From NCBI GenBank assembly GCA_947302435.1, contig CAMYVQ010000016.1, positions 1 to 56,968 on the forward strand: DNA of 56,968 nt, read 5' to 3'. The DNA comes from an uncultured Prevotella sp. (GTDB lineage Bacteria; Bacteroidota; Bacteroidia; Bacteroidales; Bacteroidaceae). The stretch's first letter is position 1, and each line of letters opens with the position of its first letter. This document shows positions 42,922-52,163 of the stretch, one piece after another. The notes under the pieces were generated by a model. The model was not told where the DNA came from. It worked only from the letters and a program-made list of their open reading frames with translations, and searched no databases. The position numbers were made by a program, and so were the translations under genes.

Positions 42922-43947
42922 ATGATATCAATCATTATTTGTTCACAGTACAGTAATATAGAAAGCAGTCTGGCGGAGAATATAAAGAAAACCATCGGTG
43001 TGGACTATGAAATTGTCCATATAGACAACTCACACAGAAGCTATAGTATTTTTGAAGCTTACAACCTTGGGGTGGAACGTGCCAAGGGCGACTATCTCTG
43101 CTTCATGCACGAAGACGTGCTGTTCCATAGCAAAGACTGGGGAAAAATCGTCGAGAACTATTTGGCACAACCGTTTGTGGGAGCACTCGGCGTGGCAGGC
43201 GGCAACGTAGTGCTGGATCGGCTTGACTGGCGATTCTATGGGTTTGGTCTTGTCCATCTTTTGCAAGGCAACACCACGGTCGAGGAGAAGCCTAACTATT
43301 ATATTTCCTACGATGCCAGCAAAATACAGTTTCCACTTTGCCAAGTGGCTGTCCTCGACGGGGTCTGGATTTGCATCCGTAAGGAACTGTTCACGCAAAT
43401 ACGTTTTGACGACAAGACCTTCCACGACTTCCACCTCTACGATTCTGATATCTGTATGCAAGTCAACACGATAGGGCTGGGCGTATTTATGACCCATGAC
43501 ATCCTATTGGAACACAAGTCGGAAGGCACATTCTCCCAAGGCTATGCTGACAGTTTGAAAGTGTTCTCCCAAAAATGGAAAACCTGCCTTCCACTTATGA
43601 AGGGCACCATTGTGACGAAAGAAGAGACTGAAGCGGCCATTGACAAAGCTATCCCACTATTCCAGGAACGTTTGGAACGGGACAAAATCATCATCGGACT
43701 TCGCAAACTGTTCATGGACAAGAAAAAGGGGCTGCCTGTCCGTGCCTATACTGAAGAGGAAATAGAACTCATGGACGAATCGGCTTTCCGTCATCGCAAA
43801 CTGTGCATGAAGGATAAGGACATGTCATTTCAGGAGGTCTGGACACTGGTTAGCGACTATATGGCCAATCCTATCTCCCGACAAAAGGCGAAACTGTTCA
43901 TGAAATTCCTGTGGTATCGCGTACTGAATCAAGGAAAGTTGAAATAG
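42922..43947 (+). CDS. Family 2-like glycosyltransferase (Glyco_tranf_2_5 type)
   Basis: This 341-aa protein opens MISIIICSQYSN, with IVHIDNSHRSY, CFMHEDV as the metal-site region and LDGVWICIRKELF as a late catalytic-site motif. The pattern fits the small PF13712-like group of bacterial glycosyltransferases acting on surface polysaccharide. The C-terminal third is helical and basic. ATG 42922 follows a -7 box. Its stop is 5 bp from that of the convergent glycosyltransferase. Confidence 0.82.
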   Translation: MISIIICSQYSNIESSLAENIKKTIGVDYEIVHIDNSHRSYSIFEAYNLGVERAKGDYLCFMHEDVLFHSKDWGKIVENYLAQPFVGALGVAGGNVVLDRLDWRFYGFGLVHLLQGNTTVEEKPNYYISYDASKIQFPLCQVAVLDGVWICIRKELFTQIRFDDKTFHDFHLYDSDICMQVNTIGLGVFMTHDILLEHKSEGTFSQGYADSLKVFSQKWKTCLPLMKGTIVTKEETEAAIDKAIPLFQERLERDKIIIGLRKLFMDKKKGLPVRAYTEEEIELMDESAFRHRKLCMKDKDMSFQEVWTLVSDYMANPISRQKAKLFMKFLWYRVLNQGKLK

Positions 43948-43952
43948 CAGCC

Positions 43953-45146
43953 CTATTTTAACTTGTCATTCCGGTCAAAAGGTATAAACGGCAAGAAACT
44001 GATTGCCTTCAATAGTTTATACAGACAGTAATCGGTCGTAGTGGCCTTTATGTGATGAAGGAGAATATCGGAAGCCTCTTCCTTTTCCTGTCCTACATCA
44101 AATATTGCCTTTTTAACCAGTTCATAGCATTTTCCACGGATAATCAGCCTGCGAAGCAATGAAATTCTGGCATGTTGGAAGACATAGTCCATCACCTGTA
44201 GCTGTTCAATAACGACCCTTCCTGTCTGCCGGGAGCGTGAACTCACTTTATTGTCGTGCTGGCGAAAATAGTTCAACTTGCGGTGATACTCGCAGATGGA
44301 ACCCTCCAGAAGCATTTCTATCCAGCATTGCCAATCGCCTACATAGCGTAATTGCTGGTAGGATTTGTCAATACGCGAAAACACATCCTTTCGGAACACC
44401 AGCATGCTGGCATTGTAAATATAGTTAAAATGTAAAAGGTTATGGCGTATATACTTCTCTCCTGTGTAGTAATGTACCGACTCGTCTTCCTTCCATATAT
44501 CCCAATCTCTTGTCAAAACTCTACCTTTCTGATTTACCTGATAGCTACCACTACGAACCAATACGCAATCCTCATGGATGCTGAAAACTGCCATTATCAG
44601 TTCCAAGAAACATTCATCGGCATAGTCATCACTTTCAGCAATCCATATGTATTTCCCCTTTGCTAAAGCAACACCTTTTTCCCATTGAAAGAATGTGTTT
44701 CCTGTATTCTTCTCATTGAAAATGATATGTGACACTTTGGGATGATTTCTATACGAAGAAAGAATTTCATGACTACCATCGGTAGAGCAATCGTCAAGCA
44801 ATATAACTTCAAAATTCTGAAATGTCTGGTTTATGATACAGTCAATGCGTTCACGTAAATATGGGGCATGGCAATAATTAGGAACAATTACGGAAACCAG
44901 TGGCTCTTGTTGATTCTGAAATTCTTCAGGAGCCTTACCAATAGGTAAGTGCTGAGAACAAATCTTACGATGCCACCAGAATTTCCTCTTCAACGATCTA
45001 TAAGACTTGTCTTTTCCATAAACATCTCCATATTGCTCAATTTTTTCTATGATCAAATCTGTACTTAATAATGGAGCAGTATGAATAAGATTCTTTAAAT
45101 ATCGATATTCCGTTTCCTTTTCAAAGGATTTATTTACCATACTCAT
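43953..45146 (-). CDS. Family 2 glycosyltransferase, paralogue of the one at 46760
   Basis: This 397-aa protein has an N-terminal extension of about 90 residues before the GT-A domain (VSVIVPNYCHAPYLRERID, LDDCSTDGS, AESDDYA metal motif, WIEMLLEG). The catalytic part is closely similar to the neighbour at 46760-47680 (same VPNYxHAPYLxERID and LDDCSTD), so the two are duplicates. ATG 45146 was set by the TAATTTTG box at 45167-45174; ATG 45140 is also possible. The DNA is more AT-rich than neighbouring genes, consistent with acquisition of a surface-glycan cassette. Confidence 0.87.
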   Translation of the reverse strand: MSMVNKSFEKETEYRYLKNLIHTAPLLSTDLIIEKIEQYGDVYGKDKSYRSLKRKFWWHRKICSQHLPIGKAPEEFQNQQEPLVSVIVPNYCHAPYLRERIDCIINQTFQNFEVILLDDCSTDGSHEILSSYRNHPKVSHIIFNEKNTGNTFFQWEKGVALAKGKYIWIAESDDYADECFLELIMAVFSIHEDCVLVRSGSYQVNQKGRVLTRDWDIWKEDESVHYYTGEKYIRHNLLHFNYIYNASMLVFRKDVFSRIDKSYQQLRYVGDWQCWIEMLLEGSICEYHRKLNYFRQHDNKVSSRSRQTGRVVIEQLQVMDYVFQHARISLLRRLIIRGKCYELVKKAIFDVGQEKEEASDILLHHIKATTTDYCLYKLLKAISFLPFIPFDRNDKLK

Positions 45147-45166
45147 TGTATATTTATAGTTACCTG

Positions 45167-45174
45167 CAAAATTA
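45167..45174 (-). promoter_or_regulatory. -7 box for the glycosyltransferase at 43953-45146
   Basis: The minus strand reads TAATTTTG, 20 bp upstream of the ATG at 45146, so the longer reading beginning near 45251 is unlikely. Confidence 0.6.
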
Positions 45175-45386
45175 GATATTATTTTTGAATTTCGAGTCAA
45201 TTGAATAAAAAAAATTGGTAAGTAACAATAAAAGACATACAAAGTTTCCATATCTCACAATCAAACCTCCACATGAATCAGACTTAATCAAACCGCTGAA
45301 GGTTTCTCCAGAAAGTATTGAATATACGCTGAAGAATGTCATGAAAGGGTACGTTTTGATTTGATGTGCAAAGAGTATCGGAAAAT

Positions 45387-46310
45387 CTAAATTATGGGAA
45401 GGTCTACTTGCTTTTCATCACACGGAATGTAGTATTTCCAAAAGCTGTTCCAGTAACGTGCATTTGTGTCATGACAGCCAAATGGAAAAACTCCCTTGGT
45501 AAGCTCCCAGCACCATGCCGGTGCTTTTTCCCATGAAAAGTAGAGCGCTAACCGCCAATGCGGAATACGCAGGTTTTCTTTCTTTTTGAGTAGGATTGAT
45601 ATCATCACATCTTCCATCCGTTCGTGTTTACCTTTTACTGAATTGATTAGATTTTGGTTACGCTCCATAATTTCTTTCATTTTACTTATACGACGTAGGC
45701 TAAAGCCGCCATTTCCCACATTGTAGCAAAGGTGAGCTGAATGCAGATGGTTTTTGCGTATGGGTTGTTTTTTCAACAGTCGGGTAATCCATTGGCCTAT
45801 AAGCCGTTCGTAGGGCTTGTCGTTGAGCAGCCAAGGAGCACCGATATAGTCATATTCCATTGAAGTCCAATAGTCGAGCTGGTCACTGAAAACATAGGCA
45901 TCAATCTGATAGATAAGCATGTATTCATAGTCGGAGAAAAGCTCATAGAACCATGGACTGAGCATCATGTGGTTGTATGCTTCAACACTCTTAAAGTGCT
46001 CGTCGGGCAAGGCTATATCGGAAATAGTCTTATACTCTTGTATTAGGTATTCAATGGGATAGCTTTTTGGGTGAAGAACAACAAAAGGATGGCTGCCAAG
46101 AACTTTCACACCTTGGCGAAAAGCACATTGCTCCTTTGCTGTCATATCACGCCATACAAATGTTACTACGACAGACTTCTTTTGTTGTTTGTCAGAATAC
46201 TTTTCAATAATTGGCTTGGATTGGTTGCGCTGGTCACACACGTTCCCCCTACCCCCCTCGTTACAGATACGTTGGAGTGTATCATGAGCGCAGAAATGTA
46301 AATCATTCAT
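45387..46310 (-). CDS. DUF5672-family putative glycosyltransferase
   Basis: This 307-aa protein has core motifs VVVTFVWRDMT, GVKVLGSHPFVVL, YEYMLIYQIDAYVF and CYNVGNGGFSLRR, which match DUF5672, a family found in surface polysaccharide loci and taken to be glycosyltransferases. The first 45 residues are an unusual hydrophilic extension with a G-rich piece (NEGGRGNV) whose DNA resembles a repeat arm, so the true start may lie nearer the KKSVVVTF segment. No -7 box is seen close by; the nearest is at 46588-46595, leaving a leader of about 280 nt full of inverted repeats. Confidence 0.8.
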   Translation of the reverse strand: MNDLHFCAHDTLQRICNEGGRGNVCDQRNQSKPIIEKYSDKQQKKSVVVTFVWRDMTAKEQCAFRQGVKVLGSHPFVVLHPKSYPIEYLIQEYKTISDIALPDEHFKSVEAYNHMMLSPWFYELFSDYEYMLIYQIDAYVFSDQLDYWTSMEYDYIGAPWLLNDKPYERLIGQWITRLLKKQPIRKNHLHSAHLCYNVGNGGFSLRRISKMKEIMERNQNLINSVKGKHERMEDVMISILLKKKENLRIPHWRLALYFSWEKAPAWCWELTKGVFPFGCHDTNARYWNSFWKYYIPCDEKQVDLPII

Positions 46311-46314
46311 TATT

Positions 46315-46518
46315 TTGGTCGTTTTTTGAGTTGATTATTGTTCCTGCAGAACATAAAAAGAGCAGGCATATCCTTCGCTTTTGTCCTACCAACTCAAGGA
46401 AACGACCAAGTAACCTTATATCAGATAATGACAAGGCAAAGTACACGCCCGCCTTGCGGACGTACCTGTACCCAGTTTCTCTGATATAGAACTCAAATAT
46501 TTGGTCGTTTTCTGAGTT
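46315..46518. repeat. Three-arm repeat: one inverted pair and one direct copy
   Basis: The arm ttggtcgttttctgagtt occurs at 46501-46518. A near copy lies at 46315-46332 in the same orientation, and an inverted copy (aactcaaggaaacgaccaa) at 46391-46409. The inverted pair continues inward with tatatcaga and tctgatata. The centre holds gtac...gtac around a ccgc/gcgg hairpin. Transcribed from the promoter at 46588-46595, it would form a large stem that can switch partners between the two outer arms. Confidence 0.7.
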
Positions 46519-46587
46519 GAGAAACAAGAACGCGACACGCTGGTCTCGAAATATGTTTTTCTTTCCCCCTTCGGGGTTAAGAGTTTA

Positions 46588-46595
46588 CAAAGGTA
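46588..46595 (-). promoter_or_regulatory. -7 box upstream of the structured leader
   Basis: The minus strand reads TACCTTTG. It lies 278 bp upstream of the DUF5672 start and immediately past the T-run of the terminator. Confidence 0.6.
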
Positions 46596-46597
46596 AG

Positions 46598-46634
46598 CAA
46601 AAAAAAAGAATTGGATGGAACTTCCCATCCAATT
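46598..46634 (-). terminator. Intrinsic terminator of the glycosyltransferase operon at 46760-51013
   Basis: A perfect 10-bp stem aattggatgg/ccatccaatt (46609-46634) with a 6-nt loop is followed on the minus strand by a cttttttttt run, a classical Rho-independent terminator about 125 bp after the stop at 46760. Confidence 0.85.
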
Positions 46635-46759
46635 AATAATAATTTAACATTATTCTGCTCTTGGTGGCAGTCATTATTCAGTTCACTACGCTGGCTACAA
46701 CGGGCGAACCTTCAATTATAGGTTTTGTAATATAGGAGCTTGCCAATCCAGAAGCTATT

Positions 46760-47680
46760 TCATGTTTTCAAAAAGCCGAAAACCTTACCGATTTCATAGA
46801 GGCAGATGTCCAGCGTGTTTCCGCCGTATAGCTCTGGAAACTCTTGACGGATTTCTGAAAGGCTTTTCCCGTTTTCTTTTATGAATCGCTTGGTCCATCG
46901 CCCCTTGAGACAACGATGCTGTAGGGTGTTGAGGCCCAACATATCGGTAAACTCGCGCATAATGCCAGCTATGTCACGCCATTTCCGGCCATCTAACTGC
47001 GAATCCATCGTTACTTTCCGTTTGTGCTGACGATACAGGTTCAGTGGGCGACAGACTTCTATCACGCGGCCCTGTTGGCAGGCATAGATCCAGAATAGCC
47101 AGTCGCCACAATAACGGTATTGCTGATAGCTATTGGGGACAGACTGGCAAACAGACTTTCGGAAAACCGTCATGCTGGCATTGTAGACATGGTTCTTCAC
47201 CAACATCCTGTGGCGGAGGAACCATTCCCCCTCATAGACACACACCTCACCCGAACTACCTTTCGGATGCCAGGTAAGCGACATGGGGCGGCCTTGGCTG
47301 TCAATCATCTGCGAATGGCTGAAAGCCACAACGGACTCAGGGGTACGTTGCAGTTCCGCCACCAACGTCTCCAGCAACTGCGGTTTTGCCACATCATCAC
47401 TTTCGGCAATCCAAATAAATTCACCTCTTGAAAGTTGAATGCCCCGCTCCCATTGCAAAAATGTATTACCCGTATTTTCTTTGTTCAACATGATATGGGT
47501 CACATGCTGATTGCCCTTGTAGCTAAGGATGATTTCCCGACTGTTATCTGTCGAACAATCGTCAAGCAGAATCAGCTCAAAGTCCTGAAAGGTCTGGTTC
47601 AGAATACTGTCTATACGCTCATGCAGATAGGGAGCATGATTATAGTTGGGTACGATGACGCTAACTAAAGGTGTTCTCAT
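46760..47680 (-). CDS. Family 2 glycosyltransferase
   Basis: This 306-aa GT-A enzyme has VSVIVPNYNHAPYLHERID, LDDCSTDNS and the metal motif AESDDVA, then WLFWIYACQQG. It is a shorter paralogue of the 43953 enzyme, without its N-terminal extension. The start overlaps the stop of the tandem GT4 gene by 4 nt (ATGA), so the two are translated together; an intrinsic terminator lies downstream. It probably adds a sugar in capsule or O-antigen synthesis. Confidence 0.9.
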   Translation of the reverse strand: MRTPLVSVIVPNYNHAPYLHERIDSILNQTFQDFELILLDDCSTDNSREIILSYKGNQHVTHIMLNKENTGNTFLQWERGIQLSRGEFIWIAESDDVAKPQLLETLVAELQRTPESVVAFSHSQMIDSQGRPMSLTWHPKGSSGEVCVYEGEWFLRHRMLVKNHVYNASMTVFRKSVCQSVPNSYQQYRYCGDWLFWIYACQQGRVIEVCRPLNLYRQHKRKVTMDSQLDGRKWRDIAGIMREFTDMLGLNTLQHRCLKGRWTKRFIKENGKSLSEIRQEFPELYGGNTLDICLYEIGKVFGFLKT

Positions 47681-50037
47681 CTTTTCAAGACTTCTTTAAT
47701 CATTTCATCAAATAGGCTTTCTGTCTCTTCATACATAAAATGCTTACGGTGAAGCGTGATTTGTTTCAGCACCTCAGCCTGTAGGTCTTTGTCAGTCAAC
47801 AGCCGATGAATGGCTTCTGCCATAGCCTGAGCATCGCCCACAGGAACCAACAGACCTGCACGTCCATTGTCGAGAATCTCACGTGGGCCTGTAGGACAGT
47901 CGGTGGCTACTATCAGTTTGTCTAACATCAGGCTCTCTATCAAGACCGTGGGCAGTCCTTCTAACTTAGCACTATGGGCCACCAAAAGGGCATGTTTCAT
48001 CCAAGGGTAGGGATTCGAGGTAAAACCAAGGAACTCCACGTCAGTTGCTATGTCTAATTCGCTGGCCAAGTTCCTAAGTTCAGTTTCCGACTGTCCCTTT
48101 CCTAACAAATACAGTTTCTCCTTGTGATGGTATTTGTGTTTCAGGATCTGATAGGCACGAAGCAGTGTCGTCAGGTCTTTCTGGCTTTCTTCCAATCGCT
48201 CTACAGCGAGGATATAGGGCTGGTGGATCAGCTGGTCGTCAATCGTCTCCTCGGCATGCATCAGCAGCTCTTCGCGGTCTTTGGCATTGTAGATGATTCG
48301 CAGTTTGCTGCCTAACTGTGGGAATAATTGCATCCCCTCCTCGTACATGGCCCTGCTGATGGTAACCACTTTGTCGTAATTAAGCATATAACGGCTGATG
48401 CGCAACATGCGCCGGCGGTTTTTTCTCATCATCTCCTCGAAGCTGAAATGGAACCATGCTATCTTGGGAATGGAGATACTTTTCATCAAGGAATAGGAGC
48501 AACAGTCAAAGTCGATGATCACATCGTTCTGCACTGCCAGTTTCTTCAGGTCACGTGTGATGATGTAACGTCTTATCGGGGCCAAGAGCCCCTCATCATA
48601 GATTTTCTTCGATAACGACAGTTGTTCGGTAATTTTGCGCTTACGCCATTTCATCAACCGTTCATTCTCCACTAAATGGTACACCGCTACGCCGTCTGGA
48701 ATCTTGGTGAGGAACACCTCCAATTCATCCATGTCCTGCTCGATAGCTAAAGAAATCTGGTATTTCCCACTGGCCGACAACGCTTGCATATAGTCTGTCA
48801 GCACAGTGTCGATGCCGCCGTCAAGGAATCGGCTAACCAAAAAGAGGATTCTGGGAAGATTCCTCCCTTGCATTAGCAATTCCAACTGATGACCTGCTGT
48901 TTGCATGGAGAACTTCTGTTTCTGTTGCATTCCGTAATTTAGCAGTTCTCGCTGTAAGGTCGTGTCGGTCAGAATCCGATACATGTTTAAAGCCATTTCC
49001 TCTGCATTGCCCACAGGGGTTAGTAGTCCCGCTTTCCCGTCAGCAACCACTTCTCGAGATCCAATGGGACAGTCGGTCGCCACCATCAGTTTATTCAGCA
49101 TTAGCCCCTCTATTAAGACAGTAGGGAGACCTTCGAATTTAGAGCTGTGAACAAGCAACCGACAGGCTTTCAACCAAGGAAGTGGATTGTTGACAAATCC
49201 CAAGAAATTGACATCATTGGCAATCCCAAGTCGTTCTGCCTCTCTGCGCAGAACTGGCTCTTCCTCCCCCTTGCCTATGATATAAAGTTTTTCCTGACGG
49301 CCATATTGGTCGCGTAACAGCTGGTAGGCTTTCAGCAGGGTGGGAATATCTTTCGGTGTCGTCAACCGCTCAATGGCAAGAATAAAGGGTTCTCTGATGG
49401 CTTCGCAATCGGGGGTTTCTGAAGCAAGCTGCCATACGGTAGCCTCATCCTTTGGGTTATAGATAACACTAAAGCGATTGGCCTGTGAAGGAAACATCTT
49501 CACTGCCTCTTTCTTCATGCCTTCCGCAATGAGTACAACTTTGTTGTAATTGACCAAATGCTTGCCTATACGCTTCATTCGGCGGTGATCCTGTTGGTCG
49601 AAATGTTTGAGGCTGAAGTGGAAGAACGCCAGTTTCTGAACCTTCAGATGCTTCAGTGAGGAATAGCTGCAACAATCAAAATCTATCAACACGTCGTACT
49701 GCTTGGCCATACTGCGTAAACGACGGTGCAGAATGTACTTTCGGATAGGCACAAATAGGATCTCGTCGAAGATTTTCACGATGGGTGACAGTTTTTTCTG
49801 TACCCTTTTCTTGTACAGACTTGTCAGCCATTTTGATTTCACTATATACTCGATCTTAACATTATTGGGTATTCTGTCACGGTAAACCTCCAATTCTCCC
49901 AAATAGACAGAAATACCCAAAGTCACCTGATAATGTTCGTGCTGGGCAAACCACTTCAGATACTCTATCAGAATAGTGTCAATACCGCCATCAAGAAAGC
50001 GGCTCATCAGGAAGAGTATGCGTTTTTGTTCTGTCAT
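47677..50037 (-). CDS. Tandem two-module GT4 glycosyltransferase
   Basis: This 786-aa protein is made of two complete GT-B family 4 modules, residues about 4-393 and 394-786. Each begins RILFLxSRFLDGGIDT, has IDFDCCSYS in the middle, and ends with the EGLPTVLIExLML donor-site motif (Glu-x7-Glu) and ATDCPxGxRE. Both sets of motifs look intact, so it may add two sugars in sequence or one sugar processively. ATG 50037 is chosen; ATG 50064 overlaps the upstream gene by 8 nt. It is coupled to the GT2 gene downstream. A fused duplication, not two genes, as there is no stop or start at the junction. Confidence 0.88.
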   Translation of the reverse strand: MTEQKRILFLMSRFLDGGIDTILIEYLKWFAQHEHYQVTLGISVYLGELEVYRDRIPNNVKIEYIVKSKWLTSLYKKRVQKKLSPIVKIFDEILFVPIRKYILHRRLRSMAKQYDVLIDFDCCSYSSLKHLKVQKLAFFHFSLKHFDQQDHRRMKRIGKHLVNYNKVVLIAEGMKKEAVKMFPSQANRFSVIYNPKDEATVWQLASETPDCEAIREPFILAIERLTTPKDIPTLLKAYQLLRDQYGRQEKLYIIGKGEEEPVLRREAERLGIANDVNFLGFVNNPLPWLKACRLLVHSSKFEGLPTVLIEGLMLNKLMVATDCPIGSREVVADGKAGLLTPVGNAEEMALNMYRILTDTTLQRELLNYGMQQKQKFSMQTAGHQLELLMQGRNLPRILFLVSRFLDGGIDTVLTDYMQALSASGKYQISLAIEQDMDELEVFLTKIPDGVAVYHLVENERLMKWRKRKITEQLSLSKKIYDEGLLAPIRRYIITRDLKKLAVQNDVIIDFDCCSYSLMKSISIPKIAWFHFSFEEMMRKNRRRMLRISRYMLNYDKVVTISRAMYEEGMQLFPQLGSKLRIIYNAKDREELLMHAEETIDDQLIHQPYILAVERLEESQKDLTTLLRAYQILKHKYHHKEKLYLLGKGQSETELRNLASELDIATDVEFLGFTSNPYPWMKHALLVAHSAKLEGLPTVLIESLMLDKLIVATDCPTGPREILDNGRAGLLVPVGDAQAMAEAIHRLLTDKDLQAEVLKQITLHRKHFMYEETESLFDEMIKEVLKR

Positions 50038-50056
50038 AATTGCTTGGGAAATAACT

Positions 50057-51013
50057 CTATACATAATGTTTTAACCAATCGGCAAGAAAGACTGGCAAGT
50101 TGAGCAGGTTGCCGTCGTGCTTAATGTTGCGGAGTGAAAAACGGATTCTCAGACTTGGATGATACTTCTCATCATAGACGGCGAAACTCTTGCCGCTAAT
50201 GCGTTCGTCACTTTTTACCTCAATGGGTAGAATGGTCATGCCGACAGGAGTGAGGAAGTCCACCTCTGCCTTGTTCCCTTGCAACGTCCAATAATGAGGG
50301 AGCTCCATACCTTGGGCAAGAAGAGCATGAAGAACGAAGTTCTCGGCGATAGCACCTTTAAACTCTTTAAACATATCGCCTTTGGCAACCACGACCTCAC
50401 GGGGCAAACCTGCAAGCCTGCGCAATAGGGCAATATCAAGAAGATATATTTTGAAGGCTGTCGTGTCCTCATAAAAGCCAAGTGGAAGGGCAGGCTTCTC
50501 GCTGACGTACAATTTGTATATCATGCCTGACAGACTCAGCCAGTCGAGGGAAGATTCATATTCGCGGGCTCTGGCACCTGAGCGAATGATACGGAAGATA
50601 AATTTCTTGTTTTCCCGGCTTAACTGCGACGGTATGCTTCGCCAAATCTCGTGAATACGCGGCACGTCTTTGTTGTCAACGTATTTGCTGAAATCGGCAG
50701 CATATGACTTCAGGACATCCGTCAGGACTTCTTCAACAGCATCCGACCCTTCACCTGAAAGGAATGTGCTCGTCGCACGTGGCAGACCTCCACACATTTG
50801 GTATGAATAGTAATGCTGTAACAGTTGTGAGAATATAATCTCTGGCAGTATGGCCTTTTCCTGTATAAGGCTTTCCGTCCGTGAAAACAAAACAGGATCG
50901 GCAGCACGTAGGAACTCTTTGAAAGTGACGGGATAGAGTTGGGCAAAAGGCTGTCGTTGTGTTCCGTTTTTCCAAAGCAACAGCCTTTCATTAATCTCTC
51001 GGTAGATGTTCAT
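50057..51013 (-). pseudogene. DUF4143 protein with the ATPase core deleted
   Basis: This 318-aa frame starts MNIYREINERLLLWKNGTQR, the usual opening of AAA_14/DUF4143 proteins, but continues straight into PFAQLYPVTFKEFL, which in full-length relatives follows the P-loop ATPase domain. The Walker A and B region, usually about 100 residues, is missing in frame at about 50950. The C-terminal DUF4143 part with its nuclease-like EVDFLTP and PIEVKS is intact. It still has a TAAATTTG promoter (51083-51090) and lies 19 bp before the tandem GT4 gene, so it may persist as the first gene of that transcript. Called broken because the ATPase is lost; it could retain a nuclease-like role. Confidence 0.75.
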
Positions 51014-51082
51014 GCTCCAGTTGTATCACCATCTATCGTCGAAAAGTGTGATTAGTTTCACGTTTTTCTTCGATAGCCTGTG

Positions 51083-51090
51083 CAAATTTA
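51083..51090 (-). promoter_or_regulatory. -7 box for the DUF4143-GT4-GT2 transcript
   Basis: The minus strand reads TAAATTTG, 69 bp upstream of the ATG at 51013. It appears to be the only promoter for the following glycosyltransferase genes. Confidence 0.55.
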
Positions 51091-51149
51091 TGGATTTTCA
51101 ATGAAACTTCCAAATATTATTCCCAAATTCTGACTTTTTCCTCTACTGC

Positions 51150-52142
51150 TTAGTGCTTCCAATAGCTCTTCCACCCCATGTGCCGGGCATACTCTTCTTC
51201 GGTGACTTTCTCGTAGACCTTGTCGTCCTTGATGTAGAAGCGGTAGTCGAACTCTTCCTTGGTGCGTGACCAACGGTCGTGGCTCCACAGCCAATAGGCC
51301 GGATCGCGGCGGATGGTTTTCTCCATTTCCTGCATATACCGCTGCGACAGTTCAAAGTCGGGAATATGCGCAGGGTGACGGTCGATGAGCCGGAACTCGC
51401 ATTCGTAGTAGCCGCGCTTGATGCGTCGCACATCACCATAGAAGAAAGCCTGTCCCGTGCGTTTGATAATACGCTCTGAGCCAGTGAATACCGGCGTGTT
51501 ATGGTTCAGGAACGGCATCCACAGGTGGATGTTGCGCCAATTGGGCTTTTGGTCGGCAATATAACCGATGACCAATGGCCGCCCTTCCTGACGGTATTTC
51601 ACGATGTCGCGCAAGGCACGCTCCATGGGAATGCACACACTGCCGAAACGCTGGCGCAGCTGAAGGAAGAAATCGTTGGTCTCGGGATTCTCAATGGGAT
51701 GGTACAGCTCAGCGCAGAGCCCTTTCTGCGACATAGCCAATGGCAGGGTGCTCACCCACTCCCAGTTACAGTAATGGCCAAGCATCACGCCGCACGACTG
51801 TCCTTCGGCCCAGCACTGCTCAATGGCCTCAGTGCCTTTGAACACCATGCGGCGGCTCATTTCCTCACGGCTGATAGTTGCCATTTTAAAGGTCTCCACG
51901 ATGTAGTCGCAGAACCAATGGTAGAACTCGCGTTCAATCTTTTTGATCTCCTTCAGCGGCTTTTCGGGGAACGCACTGGTCAGATTTTCCCTCACCACCT
52001 TCCGGCGATAGTGTATGCAATGGTATGTAATCAGGTACATCACATCTGAGATGCAGTAATGAATGCGCAATGGCATTCTCGACAGCAGTCTGATAAGCGA
52101 GAATCCCAGATTGATTAGTGTTGTCAGTATTTTCTTTTTCAT
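51150..52142 (-). CDS. LpxL/HtrB-family lipid A acyltransferase
   Basis: This 330-aa protein has an N-terminal membrane anchor and an LPLAT domain with the catalytic-type motif GHYCNWEW. The Asp of the classic HxxxxD is a Glu here, as in other Bacteroidetes members. A later IGYIADQKP motif corresponds to the substrate-site block. It adds a secondary fatty acyl chain to lipid A at the inner membrane. It starts 22 bp after the stop of the LtaS-like gene and is probably co-transcribed with it. Confidence 0.87.
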   Translation of the reverse strand: MKKKILTTLINLGFSLIRLLSRMPLRIHYCISDVMYLITYHCIHYRRKVVRENLTSAFPEKPLKEIKKIEREFYHWFCDYIVETFKMATISREEMSRRMVFKGTEAIEQCWAEGQSCGVMLGHYCNWEWVSTLPLAMSQKGLCAELYHPIENPETNDFFLQLRQRFGSVCIPMERALRDIVKYRQEGRPLVIGYIADQKPNWRNIHLWMPFLNHNTPVFTGSERIIKRTGQAFFYGDVRRIKRGYYECEFRLIDRHPAHIPDFELSQRYMQEMEKTIRRDPAYWLWSHDRWSRTKEEFDYRFYIKDDKVYEKVTEEEYARHMGWKSYWKH

Positions 52143-52163
52143 GTCGGTTTAATCTTCATCTTT

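Larger units (their letters stand above)
46311..46759. other. 449-bp spacer: structured leader, promoter and terminator
   Basis: No gene is credible here. Reading on the minus strand, the spacer holds a terminator for the glycosyltransferase at 46760, a TACCTTTG promoter, a small cccc/gggg hairpin, then a large inverted repeat plus a third copy of its arm just before the DUF5672 gene. Short open frames here are made of the repeat arms. Confidence 0.6.

Noticed and set aside
45215..45364. 49-codon plus-strand frame with a TTG start
   Set aside because: No ATG, no promoter or recognisable family; it could be a gene remnant but the evidence is too weak.
46303..46527. Minus-strand 74-codon frame before the DUF5672 gene
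   Set aside because: It is composed of the inverted-repeat arms and overlaps the DUF5672 start; better explained as a structured leader.
46569..46578. cccc-ttc-gggg hairpin as a terminator
   Set aside because: Only four base pairs and no T-run; the terminator at 46598-46634 is far stronger.
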